DNA of 64,000 nucleotides from Streptomyces bambusae (GCF_020532645.1 NZ_JAJAUZ010000012.1:1-64000); one strand, 5' to 3'. Positions 23,179 to 31,897 are shown, counted from the stretch's first letter. The notes: generated by a model not told the origin, from the letters alone. Numbers and translations are program-made.

Positions 23179-25314
23179 ATGGCGTTCCGTTCGCGATCCA
23201 CGCACTCCGCACAGCCCGGCCGCCCCGCCGACCCCGCGGCCCGGACGACCGGCACCCGCACGGCGAGCACCCGTACGACCGGGCGCCGGCTGGGCAGGCT
23301 CGCCGCCGTGCTCGGCGCCGGGGTGCTGGCCCTGCCGGCCGGCGCGGCGGGCGCCGACGAGACGCCGGCGGGCCGTCAGGTCCCCTACCGCGAGGTCGAG
23401 GTGACCGTGCCCCCGGACTGGCAGGTCGTCAGCTTCGACAAGACCCCGCACGCGTGCCTGCGCCTGGACAAACCGGCACTGTATCTCGGCCATGCCGGCG
23501 ACCAGACCGACTGCGCTGCCTCCGCCGTCGCCCGCGACCGCGGCGACACCCTCCATCTGGAGCCGGCCGACGGCGCACCGGAACGCGCGGACATCCCCAC
23601 GGTGACCGTGCACCCCGGCGAGCGGCTGCCGGACCGGCTGCCCGATGCGCCCAGCCGCGAGCTGCGCTTCGTCCTCGAACGGCAGGGCCTGGTCGCCACC
23701 GTCGGCTACGGCGCCTCCCCCGACCGGGTCGTCGGCATCGTGGCCGACGTCCTCGCGCAGGACCGGGAGTCCGGCGGCGACTGGCGCACGCCGCGCACCA
23801 CCCGGCCGGCCGTCCGGGCCCCGGTGGTGCCGGGCGCGTTCCGCGGCCGGGCGTTCGACGCGTGCACGGCGCCCAGTCCGTCCCAGATGCGCGCGTGGCG
23901 CACCGGCTCCCCGTACCGCGGCATCGGGGTGTACATCGGCGGGCCGGCCCGGGCCTGCGCGCAGAACGAGCTGACCCCGGACTGGGTGAGCGCGCACTCC
24001 GCGGCCGGCTGGCACCTGATGCCGATCTGGGTGGGCCCGCAGCCGTGGTCCGGCTCGAGCGGCCTGTCCACGTCCGCCGCGACGGCCGCCGCGCAGGGCC
24101 GGACGGCGGCCGACGGGGCGGCGGCAGCGGCCGCCCGGCTGGGGCTGGGCAAGGGCACAGTGCTCTACAACGACGTGGAGAACTACAGCGACCGGGCCAA
24201 GTGGGACCGCCCGGTCCTCGCCTACCTCGACGCCTGGACCCGGCGGGTCCGCGAGCACGGCTACCGGTCGGGTGCGTACGTGGCCAAGTCCTCGGGGGTG
24301 CAGGCGCTCAGCGCCCAGTACACGAAGGGCACGTACGCCATGCCTGACGTGCTGTGGACGGCGTACTGGAACGGCTCGGCGGACACCGGCAACGCCTCCA
24401 TGGGCCTGCCGGCCGGCAGCACGCAGTGGCCGGGGGCGCGGCGGGCGCACCAGTACGCGGGCAACGTGCCGGAGACGTACGGCGGGGTGCGGATCGCCAT
24501 CGACCGCAACCAGCTGGACGTCGGCGGCCCCGCGGGCGTCCCCGACCCTGCCCTCTCTGTGAACGACCCGCGCCTGATGGCGTCCGTCGACCTCACCGGC
24601 GACGGCCGCGCCGACCTGGCCGCCGTCCACCCGGACGGCACCCTGCACTCGTACGTGGCGGACGCCGGCGGCAAGCTGACGTACGGGCAGCGACTGTGGC
24701 CCGACCGGACGTGGGGCAGCGTACGGCTGCTGGCCGGCGGCGACTTCACCGGCACCGGTGAGGCCCAGCTGGCGGCGGTGTGGGCGGACGGCTCCCTGCA
24801 CCTGTACGCGGCGGGCGAGGACGGCGTGCTGCGGCACGTCCGGCAGATGTGGGCGGACCGGAGCTGGCGCAACATCCGCCGGCTGGCCACCTGGCACGGC
24901 GGGGACGGCCGGGACGGGCTGGCGGCGGTGTGGAACAACGGCACGCTGCACCGCTATCAGGGCCGGGCCGACGGAACCCTGGGCGGGCGGGTGCAGCTGG
25001 GGCACGACGGCACCTGGCGCAGCGTCCGGCACATCGCCACCGGCCGGTTCACGGCGTCCGGTGCCACCGACCTGGTCGCGGTGTGGTGGGACGGCTCGCT
25101 GCGGCTCTACCCGGGAAGCGCGGCGGGCACCGTGGGCGCCTCCCGGCCGATGTGGCCGGACCGGACCTGGGGCACCATGCGCACGGTGGTGGCCGGCGAC
25201 TTCAACGGCAGCGGCACGTCCGACGTGATGGCCTACTGGCACAGCCGCAGCCTGCGACTGTACGCCGGGCCGGGCAACGGCACGCTCCGGACGGGCGTGG
25301 TCGCCGCCCGGTAG
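23179..25314 (+). CDS. secreted DUF1906 (Rv2525c-like) protein with C-terminal propeller repeats
   Basis: 711 aa. The N-terminal R-R-L-G-R-L-A-A-V-L-G-A-G-V-L-A-L-P-A-G-A-A-G-A stretch resembles a Tat-type signal. Residues ~60-215 form a poorly recognised domain. About 222-448 matches the DUF1906 TIM-barrel: F-D-A-C-T-A-P-S, G-I-G-V-Y-I-G-G, V-L-Y-N-D-V-E-N-Y and A-Y-W-N-G, a lysozyme-like glycoside hydrolase-related fold. From ~460 to the end come repeats such as D-R-T-W-G-S-V-R and A-V-W-A-D-G-S-L-H-L-Y, forming a beta-propeller. It is probably a cell-wall or extracellular glycan-binding/cleaving protein. A strong terminator follows. Confidence 0.85.
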   Translation: MAFRSRSTHSAQPGRPADPAARTTGTRTASTRTTGRRLGRLAAVLGAGVLALPAGAAGADETPAGRQVPYREVEVTVPPDWQVVSFDKTPHACLRLDKPALYLGHAGDQTDCAASAVARDRGDTLHLEPADGAPERADIPTVTVHPGERLPDRLPDAPSRELRFVLERQGLVATVGYGASPDRVVGIVADVLAQDRESGGDWRTPRTTRPAVRAPVVPGAFRGRAFDACTAPSPSQMRAWRTGSPYRGIGVYIGGPARACAQNELTPDWVSAHSAAGWHLMPIWVGPQPWSGSSGLSTSAATAAAQGRTAADGAAAAAARLGLGKGTVLYNDVENYSDRAKWDRPVLAYLDAWTRRVREHGYRSGAYVAKSSGVQALSAQYTKGTYAMPDVLWTAYWNGSADTGNASMGLPAGSTQWPGARRAHQYAGNVPETYGGVRIAIDRNQLDVGGPAGVPDPALSVNDPRLMASVDLTGDGRADLAAVHPDGTLHSYVADAGGKLTYGQRLWPDRTWGSVRLLAGGDFTGTGEAQLAAVWADGSLHLYAAGEDGVLRHVRQMWADRSWRNIRRLATWHGGDGRDGLAAVWNNGTLHRYQGRADGTLGGRVQLGHDGTWRSVRHIATGRFTASGATDLVAVWWDGSLRLYPGSAAGTVGASRPMWPDRTWGTMRTVVAGDFNGSGTSDVMAYWHSRSLRLYAGPGNGTLRTGVVAAR

Positions 25315-25342
25315 GTCTGTTTTCGGCCAGTCAACCGAGGGC

Positions 25343-25373
25343 ATCGCGCGCCGGAACCCGTCCGGCGCGCGAT
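25343..25373 (+). terminator. strong hairpin terminator after the DUF1906 gene
   Basis: Perfect 13-bp stem (25343-25355 with 25361-25373), ACCCG loop, 28 nt after the stop. Confidence 0.75.
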
Positions 25374-25670
25374 CCCTTCCGAGGTGAAAGGCGTGGCAGC
25401 AGGATCATCACCCGGGGGACGGCGGCCGGATGCCGCGCGGGGCAGCGGCCCGGAGTATGGGATCCGGCCAGTTCCGGGGCGTCACAGAAGCGTCGCGCGT
25501 GGCACATTGGCCTCCCTGACCGGGTGCCTGCCAGAATCTCCGCGCCGTTGCGGACATGCGCTCCGCGGGGGCGCCGGCGCGGGTCCGCGCGCTGCCGGCG
25601 GCCGACACCCGGCAGGAAACCGCCCGACCCGTCCGACCCGTTCGTCACTTCCGACTCATGAAGGATCACC
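25374..25670. other. noncoding stretch upstream of a lipoprotein gene
   Basis: About 300 bp after the DUF1906 terminator. Short open frames here lack plausible composition and ribosome sites. It presumably holds the promoter of the lipoprotein gene at 25671; no operator or structured RNA is obvious. Confidence 0.5.
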
Positions 25671-26102
25671 ATGACCGCAGCAACCGACCCCGGCGCCCGG
25701 CGCCGCCGCCTGCGCGGTGCCGCCGTGGCCGTCCTGGCCCTGGCGCTCACCACCACCGCGTGCTCCTCGCTCGGCCGGACGGCCGTCGGGCCCGTGATGT
25801 ACGAGTCGGCGGCCAAGCCGGCCACGCACGCGGAGGCGGACGCGCACGCCGAGGAGGGGCAGCAGGCCGAGGCGGCCGAGGAGGGCGGCGGGCACCTGGC
25901 CATCGCGGTCACCAGCCCGTCCGTGAAGGGGTGTCACCGCCTGGCCGGCGGTGCCAACCTGGTGCAGAACGGCACGTTGATCGACATGCGGCTGTACGAG
26001 AACGACGACTGCAAGGGCGCGTTCACGTACCTGGGCACGAGCCTGGAGGACCGGGTCGCACCGGACGCCCGGCCGTGGCGCAGCTACTCGTTCGTGCACT
26101 GA
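25671..26102 (+). CDS. small secreted lipoprotein, function unknown
   Basis: 143 aa. The signal sequence has Arg-rich n-region R-R-R-R-L-R and lipobox T-T-A-C with Cys31. A Glu/Ala/His-rich low-complexity tether (about residues 45-75) precedes a compact C-terminal domain with two cysteines, K-G-C-H-R-L and D-D-C-K-G-A, probably disulfide-linked. The C-terminal strand pattern T-L-I-D-M-R-L-Y-E-N-D-D-C resembles small beta-sandwich secreted proteins, but I recognise no family. Followed by a strong hairpin. Confidence 0.7.
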   Translation: MTAATDPGARRRRLRGAAVAVLALALTTTACSSLGRTAVGPVMYESAAKPATHAEADAHAEEGQQAEAAEEGGGHLAIAVTSPSVKGCHRLAGGANLVQNGTLIDMRLYENDDCKGAFTYLGTSLEDRVAPDARPWRSYSFVH

Positions 26103-26106
26103 CGCC

Positions 26107-26151
26107 GGACGTGCGCCGCCGGGGGTGCGCCCCGGCGGCGCGCGCACGTCC
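26107..26151. terminator. hairpin between convergent lipoprotein and DoxX genes
   Basis: Core 12-bp stem 26113-26124 with 26130-26141 and a 5-nt loop, extended by GGACGTGC/GCACGTCC outer pairing with a small bulge. Starts 5 nt after the lipoprotein stop. Confidence 0.7.
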
Positions 26152-26183
26152 GTCCGGCGCCCGGACCGTCGTCGGACAGCCCG

Positions 26184-26576
26184 TCAGCGGGCGGCGCGTC
26201 CGACGGCGCGGGCCCACAGGACGAGGGGAACCTGGAGCGGCAGCCGGGCGAGGGCCAGCGCGGGGGCGGGGGCGGGGCGGTCGCGCCAGTCGTAGGCCAT
26301 CTTGATGTTGGCGGGGAAGACACCGGCGAAGAAGAGGGCGGCGGCCCGGGCGCCGGCGCTGCGGGTCGCGGGGATCGCGACGGCGGCCGCGAGGGCGAGT
26401 TCGACCGCGCCGCTGGCGTGCGTCCAGGCCCGGGCGGAACCCGGCAGCGACTCGGGGACCAGGGCGTCGAACTGACGGGGCACCGCGAAGTGCGCCACGC
26501 CGGCCGTGGCGAGCAGCCCGGCGAGGGCCAGGGCGGAACGGGGCGAGCGGGGCGCGGCAGCGGGACGGGTGGCCAT
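26184..26576 (-). CDS. DoxX-like four-helix membrane protein
   Basis: 130 aa from ATG 26576 with AGGAG just upstream. Four hydrophobic segments with A-G-V-A-H-F-A-V-P-R-Q-F-D-A-L-V-P, S-G-A-V-E-L-A-L-A and F-P-A-N-I-K-M-A-Y-D-W, the pattern of the DoxX/SURF4-related family. Proteins of this type are linked to membrane redox balance in some bacteria, but the function here is not predictable. The divergent 26879 gene lies 302 bp away. Confidence 0.75.
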   Translation of the reverse strand: MATRPAAAPRSPRSALALAGLLATAGVAHFAVPRQFDALVPESLPGSARAWTHASGAVELALAAAVAIPATRSAGARAAALFFAGVFPANIKMAYDWRDRPAPAPALALARLPLQVPLVLWARAVGRAAR

Positions 26577-26878
26577 GGGACTCCTCGGAGCGCGGCGAAG
26601 ACGGTACGGACAGACGGACGAACTGGCGGACGAGCAGCGGGCGCGAACAGCAGACCGAACCCGACCTACCAGCGGGTAGCATGCCGCAGCCGCCCGGCTT
26701 CGCGCCATGCCCCGCCCGGCGGCGATGACACCGCCCCGCGCGAGCGGGCGGTCCCCGGGCCCGCGGCCCCGGCTGAGCCCCTTGCACGCCGTACCTGAGT
26801 ACGGGCACTCATGTCCCAGGCGGACGGGCGGGCGGAGACTGGGAGCATCCCGCTTCCGTCCGTCGAGAGGAGACCGCC
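26577..26878. promoter_or_regulatory. 302-bp divergent intergenic region with TGAGT/ACTCA dyad
   Basis: Between the DoxX-like gene and the small membrane gene. At 26796-26811 is TGAGTACGGGCACTCA, a 5-bp dyad around 6 bp, sharing TGAGTAC with the palindrome at 17671-17692. It sits 68 bp before the 26879 start, a plausible operator position. Nothing else coding is seen. Confidence 0.45.
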
Positions 26879-27226
26879 GTGTTCGGTCCGCCCCCTCAGC
26901 CGCTGCCGGTGCCGGTGCCCACCGGGCCCGCCGACCGGGTCCTCGCCGCCGTGGCCGGTGTCCTGTGGGCGCTGACCTTCGGATCGGTGGGCCTGCTCGC
27001 GGTGTTCGTCCTGTTCGTGGCCGTCTGGGGCGCCTCGGCGGGCGAGGACGTCACGGTGCTGCTGGTGGTGCCCCCGCTGGTGATCGCCGGTGCGTGGGTG
27101 CTGCTCGCCCTCGTCTACCGGGCGCCGGGGATCCGGCGGCTGTCCAAGCCGGCCCGGTTCGCCCTCCTCGGCGCGCTGGCCTGCCCGGCTCCGCTGACGG
27201 CGCTGTTCGTGCTGTTCGGCCGCTGA
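26879..27226 (+). CDS. small two- to three-helix membrane protein
   Basis: 115 aa starting at GTG 26879, with GAGAGGAG 9 nt upstream. A Pro-rich N-terminus (P-P-Q-P-L-P-V-P-V-P) is followed by three hydrophobic segments, the last two separated by the basic loop Y-R-A-P-G-I-R-R-L-S-K-P-A-R. No known domain. The strong ribosome site and normal Streptomyces codon use support a real gene. Function unknown. Confidence 0.65.
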   Translation: MFGPPPQPLPVPVPTGPADRVLAAVAGVLWALTFGSVGLLAVFVLFVAVWGASAGEDVTVLLVVPPLVIAGAWVLLALVYRAPGIRRLSKPARFALLGALACPAPLTALFVLFGR

Positions 27227-27359
27227 CGGCGGGCGCACGCGCGGGCGGCCGGAACCCGCCGGTGGCCTGCGTTCCTGCGCGCTCGGCCCCGGGCCCGGCC
27301 GCCGTGCGGCGGGACGCGTCGCTCCGGGGCGGTGGCCCGCACCGCCCGGAGGCGCCGGC

Positions 27360-27725
27360 TCAGGCCGGCTTCGCGTAGTTCCCGAATCCCGTCCAGTCGA
27401 GGGCCACCACGGGATCATCGCCGACGACCCACGCGTCGTGTCCGGGAGCCACCTCCATGAAGTCCCCGGCGGCGTACTCGCCTTCTTCCCCGTCGTCCAT
27501 GACGACGTGTATCCGCCCGCTCACGACGTAGCCGGTGTGTGCGGACTGGCAGCTGTCGGTGCCAGCGATCGGCTTCACGTGCTCCGACCAGCGCCATCCC
27601 GGCTCGAACACGGCCCGGCCGACCGCGCCGCCGGACGTCTGCAGCAGGTCCAGCCTGCCCTTGTTGTCGCCGAACGGGCGGGTCTCGTCCGCGGCGTCGA
27701 AGCTCTTGCGCACCAGTCCGGTCAT
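27360..27725 (-). CDS. single-domain cupin protein
   Basis: 121 aa. Cupin motif 1 is seen around W-S-E-H-V-K-P with S-C-Q-S-A-H-T-G-Y-V-V-S-G-R, and motif 2 around G-D-F-M-E-V-A-P-G-H-D-A-W-V-V-G. The first metal-site His and the motif-2 His are present, so metal binding is possible. Such small cupins act as isomerases, dioxygenases or sensors; the sequence does not decide. Divergent from the unusual gene at 27880, separated by 154 bp. Confidence 0.8.
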   Translation of the reverse strand: MTGLVRKSFDAADETRPFGDNKGRLDLLQTSGGAVGRAVFEPGWRWSEHVKPIAGTDSCQSAHTGYVVSGRIHVVMDDGEEGEYAAGDFMEVAPGHDAWVVGDDPVVALDWTGFGNYAKPA

Positions 27726-27879
27726 GCCGCATCACCCTCGCGGGGAGGAGTCACCCCGAGTACGAGATTATTTTACGCCGGGACCCCCGCTCCGGCGTTC
27801 TGCGCTTCTCCCTGACCCGGCGCGCCGGACGCCCCTAGGCTGGTCTGTCATCGTCACGACGACCCGCTGAGAGCCGCCC

Positions 27880-29556
27880 GTGTCTGAATCGAGCAATCCT
27901 CTCGCCCACCGCACCACGCTGACGCTCCCTCAGGGACAGGACGTACTGCGGCACATACGCCGGATCACCGGGGCGTGGCTGAACCGGAAGTTCGGCCGCG
28001 TGGTGCCCATGGCCTCCGGCCTCCACCACCTCGACGGCATACGGGTGCTGCTGTCGCAGGTCGCCTACCGGCCGGACGGCGCGGAGAGCGCCATGCGGCT
28101 CCAGTTACGCGAGGACACCACCGAGGCGACCTGGCGCACCACCGTCACGGCCGTGGAGGCCGACGACGGCGCCCCGGCCGCGGTCACGGTCGCCCTGGAG
28201 TGCTTCGCCAACCCCGGCCACCTGCCCGAGCCGGCCCGGCCCCGGCTGGTCGAGCAGCTGGTGGACGCGCTGCCCTGCACCGACGGCAGCACCCCGCTCA
28301 CCCTGGATCCGCTGCGGATCCACGCCGGCGACGTGCCCCGGCTGATCGACGTGCTGTGCGACCCGGACCGGCGGCTGCCGGCGGTGGTGGCCGCCCGGCC
28401 GCTGCGCGAGGACCGGCTGTGGGCCGCCCGGCTGGCGAAGGCCATGCCGAAGTGCGCCGGGGACGCGTCGCTCTACCTGCTGGAGACGGTGCCCGCGATC
28501 GACGCCTTCCGGGCGGCCGCCGAACACCACCGGGTGGCGCCGGGCGCCGTCCGGACCTTCCTGCCGGAGGTGGACCCGGCCTGGCCGGCGGACGCGCCCC
28601 GGCACCGCTACTCGACGGTGGGCCGACTCGCCGACCGGCACGGCACCGCCTCCTGGGACACGATCGTGCGCATGGTCCAGCGGATCGCCACGGAGAACCC
28701 GCTGCCGGACGCGCTGCGGACCATCGGCTTCCCGGACGGCGAGCAGCAGCGCCGCGACCAGAGGCGGGCGGCGCTGCACACGGCGCACAGCGGGGAGGAG
28801 ACGCTGACGCTGCGCGAGCAGGTGAAGGAGCTGACCGCCCTGCTGGAGATGGCCGACGAGGAGATCGAGCAGCGCCGCAGCTCCGAGGAGCTGGCGCTGC
28901 GGACCGTCGCCTCGCTGGAGCGGGTGCTGCGGGGCGGCCGGACGCTGTGGGAGCAGGACATGGAGGAGCACCTGCTGGCGCTGGAGGAGACCGAGCGGGC
29001 CCGCGCCGAGGCGGACGTGCTGCGCGCCCGGCTGGCCCGGACGGGGCGGGTGGCGGAGACGGTGATCGTGGAGCCGCTGCCGTCGCAGCCGACGAGCTTC
29101 GAGCAGCTCTGGGACCAGCGCGCCGTGTTCGAACACGTGGTGGTGACCGCGGAGCAGCAGCACGCACTCGCGCTGGACGAGTCGGACCGCAGCCGGGTGT
29201 GGGCGGCGAAGGTGTGGTCGGCGCTGCGGGCGCTGGACCGGTACGGCCGGGACGCGCACGAGGGCTTCCACGGCGGGTTCTACGAGCACTGCCAGTCGGA
29301 CCGGTCGCAGTGGCCGGTCAAGAAGGTGGCCATGGCGGAGACGGGGGCGACGATGGCGAAGTACGGCGACCAGCGGACCCTGCCGGTGCCGACGGCGTAC
29401 GCACCGTGCGGCCGGGCGCCGATGCAGCCCCATCTGAAGATCGACAACAAGGGTGAGTCACCACGGGTCCACTTCCTCGACGACACCAAGGGGGCCACCG
29501 GAAAGGTGATCGTCGGGTACATAGGCGCGCACCTCACCAACACCAAGACGAACTAG
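27880..29556 (+). CDS. unrecognised 558-aa protein with coiled coil and conserved-looking C-terminus; TTA codon
   Basis: I do not recognise a family. The N-terminal ~270 residues are mixed alpha/beta. A charged coiled-coil region (~305-390) includes L-R-E-Q-V-K-E-L-T-A-L-L-E-M-A-D-E-E-I. The C-terminal ~150 residues end with H-L-K-I-D-N-K-G, P-R-V-H-F-L-D-D-T-K-G and V-I-V-G-Y-I-G-A-H-L, a strand-rich module that looks like the functional end. Codon 76 (28105-28107) is TTA, extremely rare in Streptomyces and read by the bldA tRNA, so translation is probably growth-phase dependent. No signal peptide or membrane span. Monocistronic. Confidence 0.75.
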   Translation: MSESSNPLAHRTTLTLPQGQDVLRHIRRITGAWLNRKFGRVVPMASGLHHLDGIRVLLSQVAYRPDGAESAMRLQLREDTTEATWRTTVTAVEADDGAPAAVTVALECFANPGHLPEPARPRLVEQLVDALPCTDGSTPLTLDPLRIHAGDVPRLIDVLCDPDRRLPAVVAARPLREDRLWAARLAKAMPKCAGDASLYLLETVPAIDAFRAAAEHHRVAPGAVRTFLPEVDPAWPADAPRHRYSTVGRLADRHGTASWDTIVRMVQRIATENPLPDALRTIGFPDGEQQRRDQRRAALHTAHSGEETLTLREQVKELTALLEMADEEIEQRRSSEELALRTVASLERVLRGGRTLWEQDMEEHLLALEETERARAEADVLRARLARTGRVAETVIVEPLPSQPTSFEQLWDQRAVFEHVVVTAEQQHALALDESDRSRVWAAKVWSALRALDRYGRDAHEGFHGGFYEHCQSDRSQWPVKKVAMAETGATMAKYGDQRTLPVPTAYAPCGRAPMQPHLKIDNKGESPRVHFLDDTKGATGKVIVGYIGAHLTNTKTN

Positions 29557-29664
29557 CGGTGGCCGTCGGCGGGCGGTGCGGGGCGCCCTGTCCGGGCCCA
29601 TAGGATCGGGGCGGCCCGGGCGCTCAGGCCCGGTCCGCAGCACGTACGAACCTGGGGGGTTCGC

Positions 29665-30573
29665 ATGGTCCGACAGGGCGCCGCAGACGGACGAGGGGAC
29701 CGGCCGGAGGGGGCCGCACGGAGGTCCCGGAAGGTCCGGTGGGGGGCGGCGGGCGCGGTCCTGGCCGCCGGACTGGCCGCGGGGGTGCTGCTCCCGGCCG
29801 CGCAGGCGACCGCCCCGGACGGGGCGGCGGGCACGGCCGGGGCGGCGGCCCCGCGGGTGGTGCTCCCCCGCGGGAACGCCGCCTTCGACTACCAGATCGG
29901 CGGGGCGTACACCCCGGCCGCCGACGTCAAGGTGGTCTCACGGGACCGGTCGGACAAGCCCGCGAAGGGCCGGTACAACATCTGCTACGTCAACGGCTAC
30001 CAGGCACAGCCGGAGGAGCTGCGCTGGTGGCAGAAGCGCCACCCGGACCTGCTGCTGAAGGACCGCGACGGGCGGTACGTCGTGGACGGGGCGTGGAACG
30101 AGGTGCTGCTCGACATCTCGTCGGCGGCCAAGCGGAAGCGGCTGGCCGCGATCGTCGGCGCGTGGTTCGACGGGTGTGCGCGCAGCGGCTACCGGGCGGT
30201 CGAGCCCGACAACCTGGATTCGTTCTCGCGGTCCAAGCGGTACCTGTCGAAGGCGGACAGCACGGCGTTCGCGGTACTGCTCGCCAAGCGGGCGCACGCC
30301 GCCGGGCTGGCCATCGGACAGAAGAACACTCCCGAGATGCTGGCGGACCGGGGGCGCATCGGCTTCGACTTCGCGGTGGCCGAGGAGTGCGGCCGCTACG
30401 CCGAGTGCGGGGCGTACCGGGCGGTGTACGGCGGCCGGGTCTACGTGATCGAGTACCGGCACCGCGACTTCACGAAGGCGTGTGCGGCCTGGGCGCGGAC
30501 GCTGTCCGTGGTCGAGCGCAACCGGGACGTCCGTACGCCGCGCAAGGCCGGGTACGTGCGCAACGCGTGCTGA
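29665..30573 (+). CDS. secreted GH114 endo-alpha-1,4-polygalactosaminidase
   Basis: 302 aa. An Arg-rich N-terminus and hydrophobic segment ending near Q-A-T-A make a signal peptide. The mature part has the GH114 blocks F-D-Y-Q-I-G-G-A-Y, Y-N-I-C-Y-V-N-G-Y-Q, V-L-L-D-I-S and the acidic A-V-E-P-D-N-L-D-S (around residues 178-186), where catalytic carboxylates are expected, then I-G-Q-K-N-T-P-E. The enzyme should cleave polygalactosamine-type exopolysaccharides outside the cell, consistent with competition against biofilms of other microbes. Confidence 0.9.
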   Translation: MVRQGAADGRGDRPEGAARRSRKVRWGAAGAVLAAGLAAGVLLPAAQATAPDGAAGTAGAAAPRVVLPRGNAAFDYQIGGAYTPAADVKVVSRDRSDKPAKGRYNICYVNGYQAQPEELRWWQKRHPDLLLKDRDGRYVVDGAWNEVLLDISSAAKRKRLAAIVGAWFDGCARSGYRAVEPDNLDSFSRSKRYLSKADSTAFAVLLAKRAHAAGLAIGQKNTPEMLADRGRIGFDFAVAEECGRYAECGAYRAVYGGRVYVIEYRHRDFTKACAAWARTLSVVERNRDVRTPRKAGYVRNAC

Positions 30574-30591
30574 GCGGTGCCGGCCAGCGGG

Positions 30592-30918
30592 TCAGGGGCG
30601 GGGGGACAGCTCGGCCATGGGGTTCCAGCCCTGGCCGGGCACCTCGACGTGGATGATCTCCGGGGTCGTGGCGATGGCTCCGGCCATGGTCTCCATGCCG
30701 GCGGCGAAGTGGTCGGAGGCCACGTGCACCCGGCCGGCCTCGGCGTCGGCGAAGCCCTCCAGGAGGGTGTAGCAGTTCGGGTCGTCGACGCTGCGCGACC
30801 AGTCGTAGAAGAGGTTGCCGGGCTCGTTGCGGGTGGCGCGGGTGAAGTCGTCCACGATCGTGAGCCAGTCGTCGCTGTGCTCGGGGCGGACCTGGAACCT
30901 GACGGCGATGAAGATCAT
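30592..30918 (-). CDS. antibiotic biosynthesis monooxygenase (ABM) domain protein
   Basis: 108 aa from ATG 30918. It has the ABM pattern: I-F-I-A-V-R-F-Q-V-R-P-E-H-S-D-D-W at the first strand and helix, N-L-F-Y-D-W-S-R-S in the centre, Y-T-L-L-E-G-F-A-D, and a conserved-position H-V-A-S-D-H-F. ABM proteins are small dimeric ferredoxin-like folds, acting as cofactor-free monooxygenases or quinone-handling proteins. No polyketide genes adjoin it. Convergent with the GH114 gene. Confidence 0.83.
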   Translation of the reverse strand: MIFIAVRFQVRPEHSDDWLTIVDDFTRATRNEPGNLFYDWSRSVDDPNCYTLLEGFADAEAGRVHVASDHFAAGMETMAGAIATTPEIIHVEVPGQGWNPMAELSPRP

Positions 30919-30994
30919 GCGGCCAGCGTGCCGGGCGGGGCGGCCGGGGTGCACGCCGGCGCGGGCCGGATTCCGGCAGGGCCGGAAAACGGGG

Positions 30995-31741
30995 TCAGCC
31001 GGCCGGCAGCAGGGCGGCCGCGGCCCCGGTGACCGCGGCGGTGAGCGCGAGGCGGCGGCGCCGGAAGTCGGCGGTGGGCAGCGACACCGACAGGGCGTGC
31101 ACGGCGCCGTCGTCGCGGGGCTGCGGGAGGGCCACGGCGAGGCAGGTGTACGCGGGGTCGGCCTCGCCGACGGAGACGGCGAAGCCCTGGGCGCGGACCG
31201 TGGCCAGTTCGGCTTCGAACCGGTCGGCGCTGGTGATGGTGCGGTCGGTGAGGCGGACCATGCCGTGGTCGGCCAGGTAGCGGCGGCGGGCCGGCCGGGG
31301 CAGCTCGGCCAGCAGCGCCTTGCCGTGGGCGGTGGCGTGGGCGCGCGCCTCCTGGCCCGGGGTGAACGGGTTGGCGGTGTCGGTGACCGGTGCGGTGGTG
31401 TCCACTACGGTGATCAGGCCGCCGCGGTAGGCGGTGTAGTAGGCCTCGGCGCCGGTGGCGCGGCGCAGCCGGGGCAGGACGTCGGCGATGCCGGGGGCGG
31501 GCCGCAGGTGGCGCTGGAACGAGCGCTGCAGTCCGGGGATCCGGGGGCCGAGCGCGTACCCCTGCGGGGTGCGGACGAGGTGGCCGCGGGCGGTCAGCGG
31601 ACCCAGCAGGTGGTAGGCCGTGGACAGCGAGCAGCCGACCGTGCGGGCCAGCGCCTTGGCGGTGACCGGCCCCGGGGCCGCGGCGACGGCGTCGAGCAGG
31701 TCGAGCGCACGGTCGACGGACTGCGGGCCGGTGAGCGGCAT
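30995..31741 (-). CDS. IclR-family transcriptional regulator
   Basis: 248 aa from ATG 31741. The N-terminal winged HTH contains A-K-A-L-A-R-T-V-G-C-S-L-S-T-A-Y-H-L-L, followed by the IclR effector domain with A-T-A-H-G-K-A-L-L-A-E-L and G-E-A-D-P-A-Y-T-C-L-A-V-A. It lies 76 bp upstream of the ABM gene in the same direction, so the two may share a transcript. Target unknown. Confidence 0.87.
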   Translation of the reverse strand: MPLTGPQSVDRALDLLDAVAAAPGPVTAKALARTVGCSLSTAYHLLGPLTARGHLVRTPQGYALGPRIPGLQRSFQRHLRPAPGIADVLPRLRRATGAEAYYTAYRGGLITVVDTTAPVTDTANPFTPGQEARAHATAHGKALLAELPRPARRRYLADHGMVRLTDRTITSADRFEAELATVRAQGFAVSVGEADPAYTCLAVALPQPRDDGAVHALSVSLPTADFRRRRLALTAAVTGAAAALLPAG

Positions 31742-31897
31742 GTCGGGGTTCCCGGGAGGTGGACGGCGGCGGACCTCCGAGGCTACCCGGCGCGGCGGCC
31801 GGCGACTCACGGCGTGGGGGCGCCGGGCCCCGGGCCGGGCGGGGCGGCGCCGGGCCGGGGAATCCGGGCGGGGCGGGGCCGGACTCGGGGCGGCTGC

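Noticed and set aside
25408..25608. Possible small genes between the DUF1906 and lipoprotein genes
   Set aside because: Frames on both strands lack ribosome sites and typical codon bias, and overlap each other.
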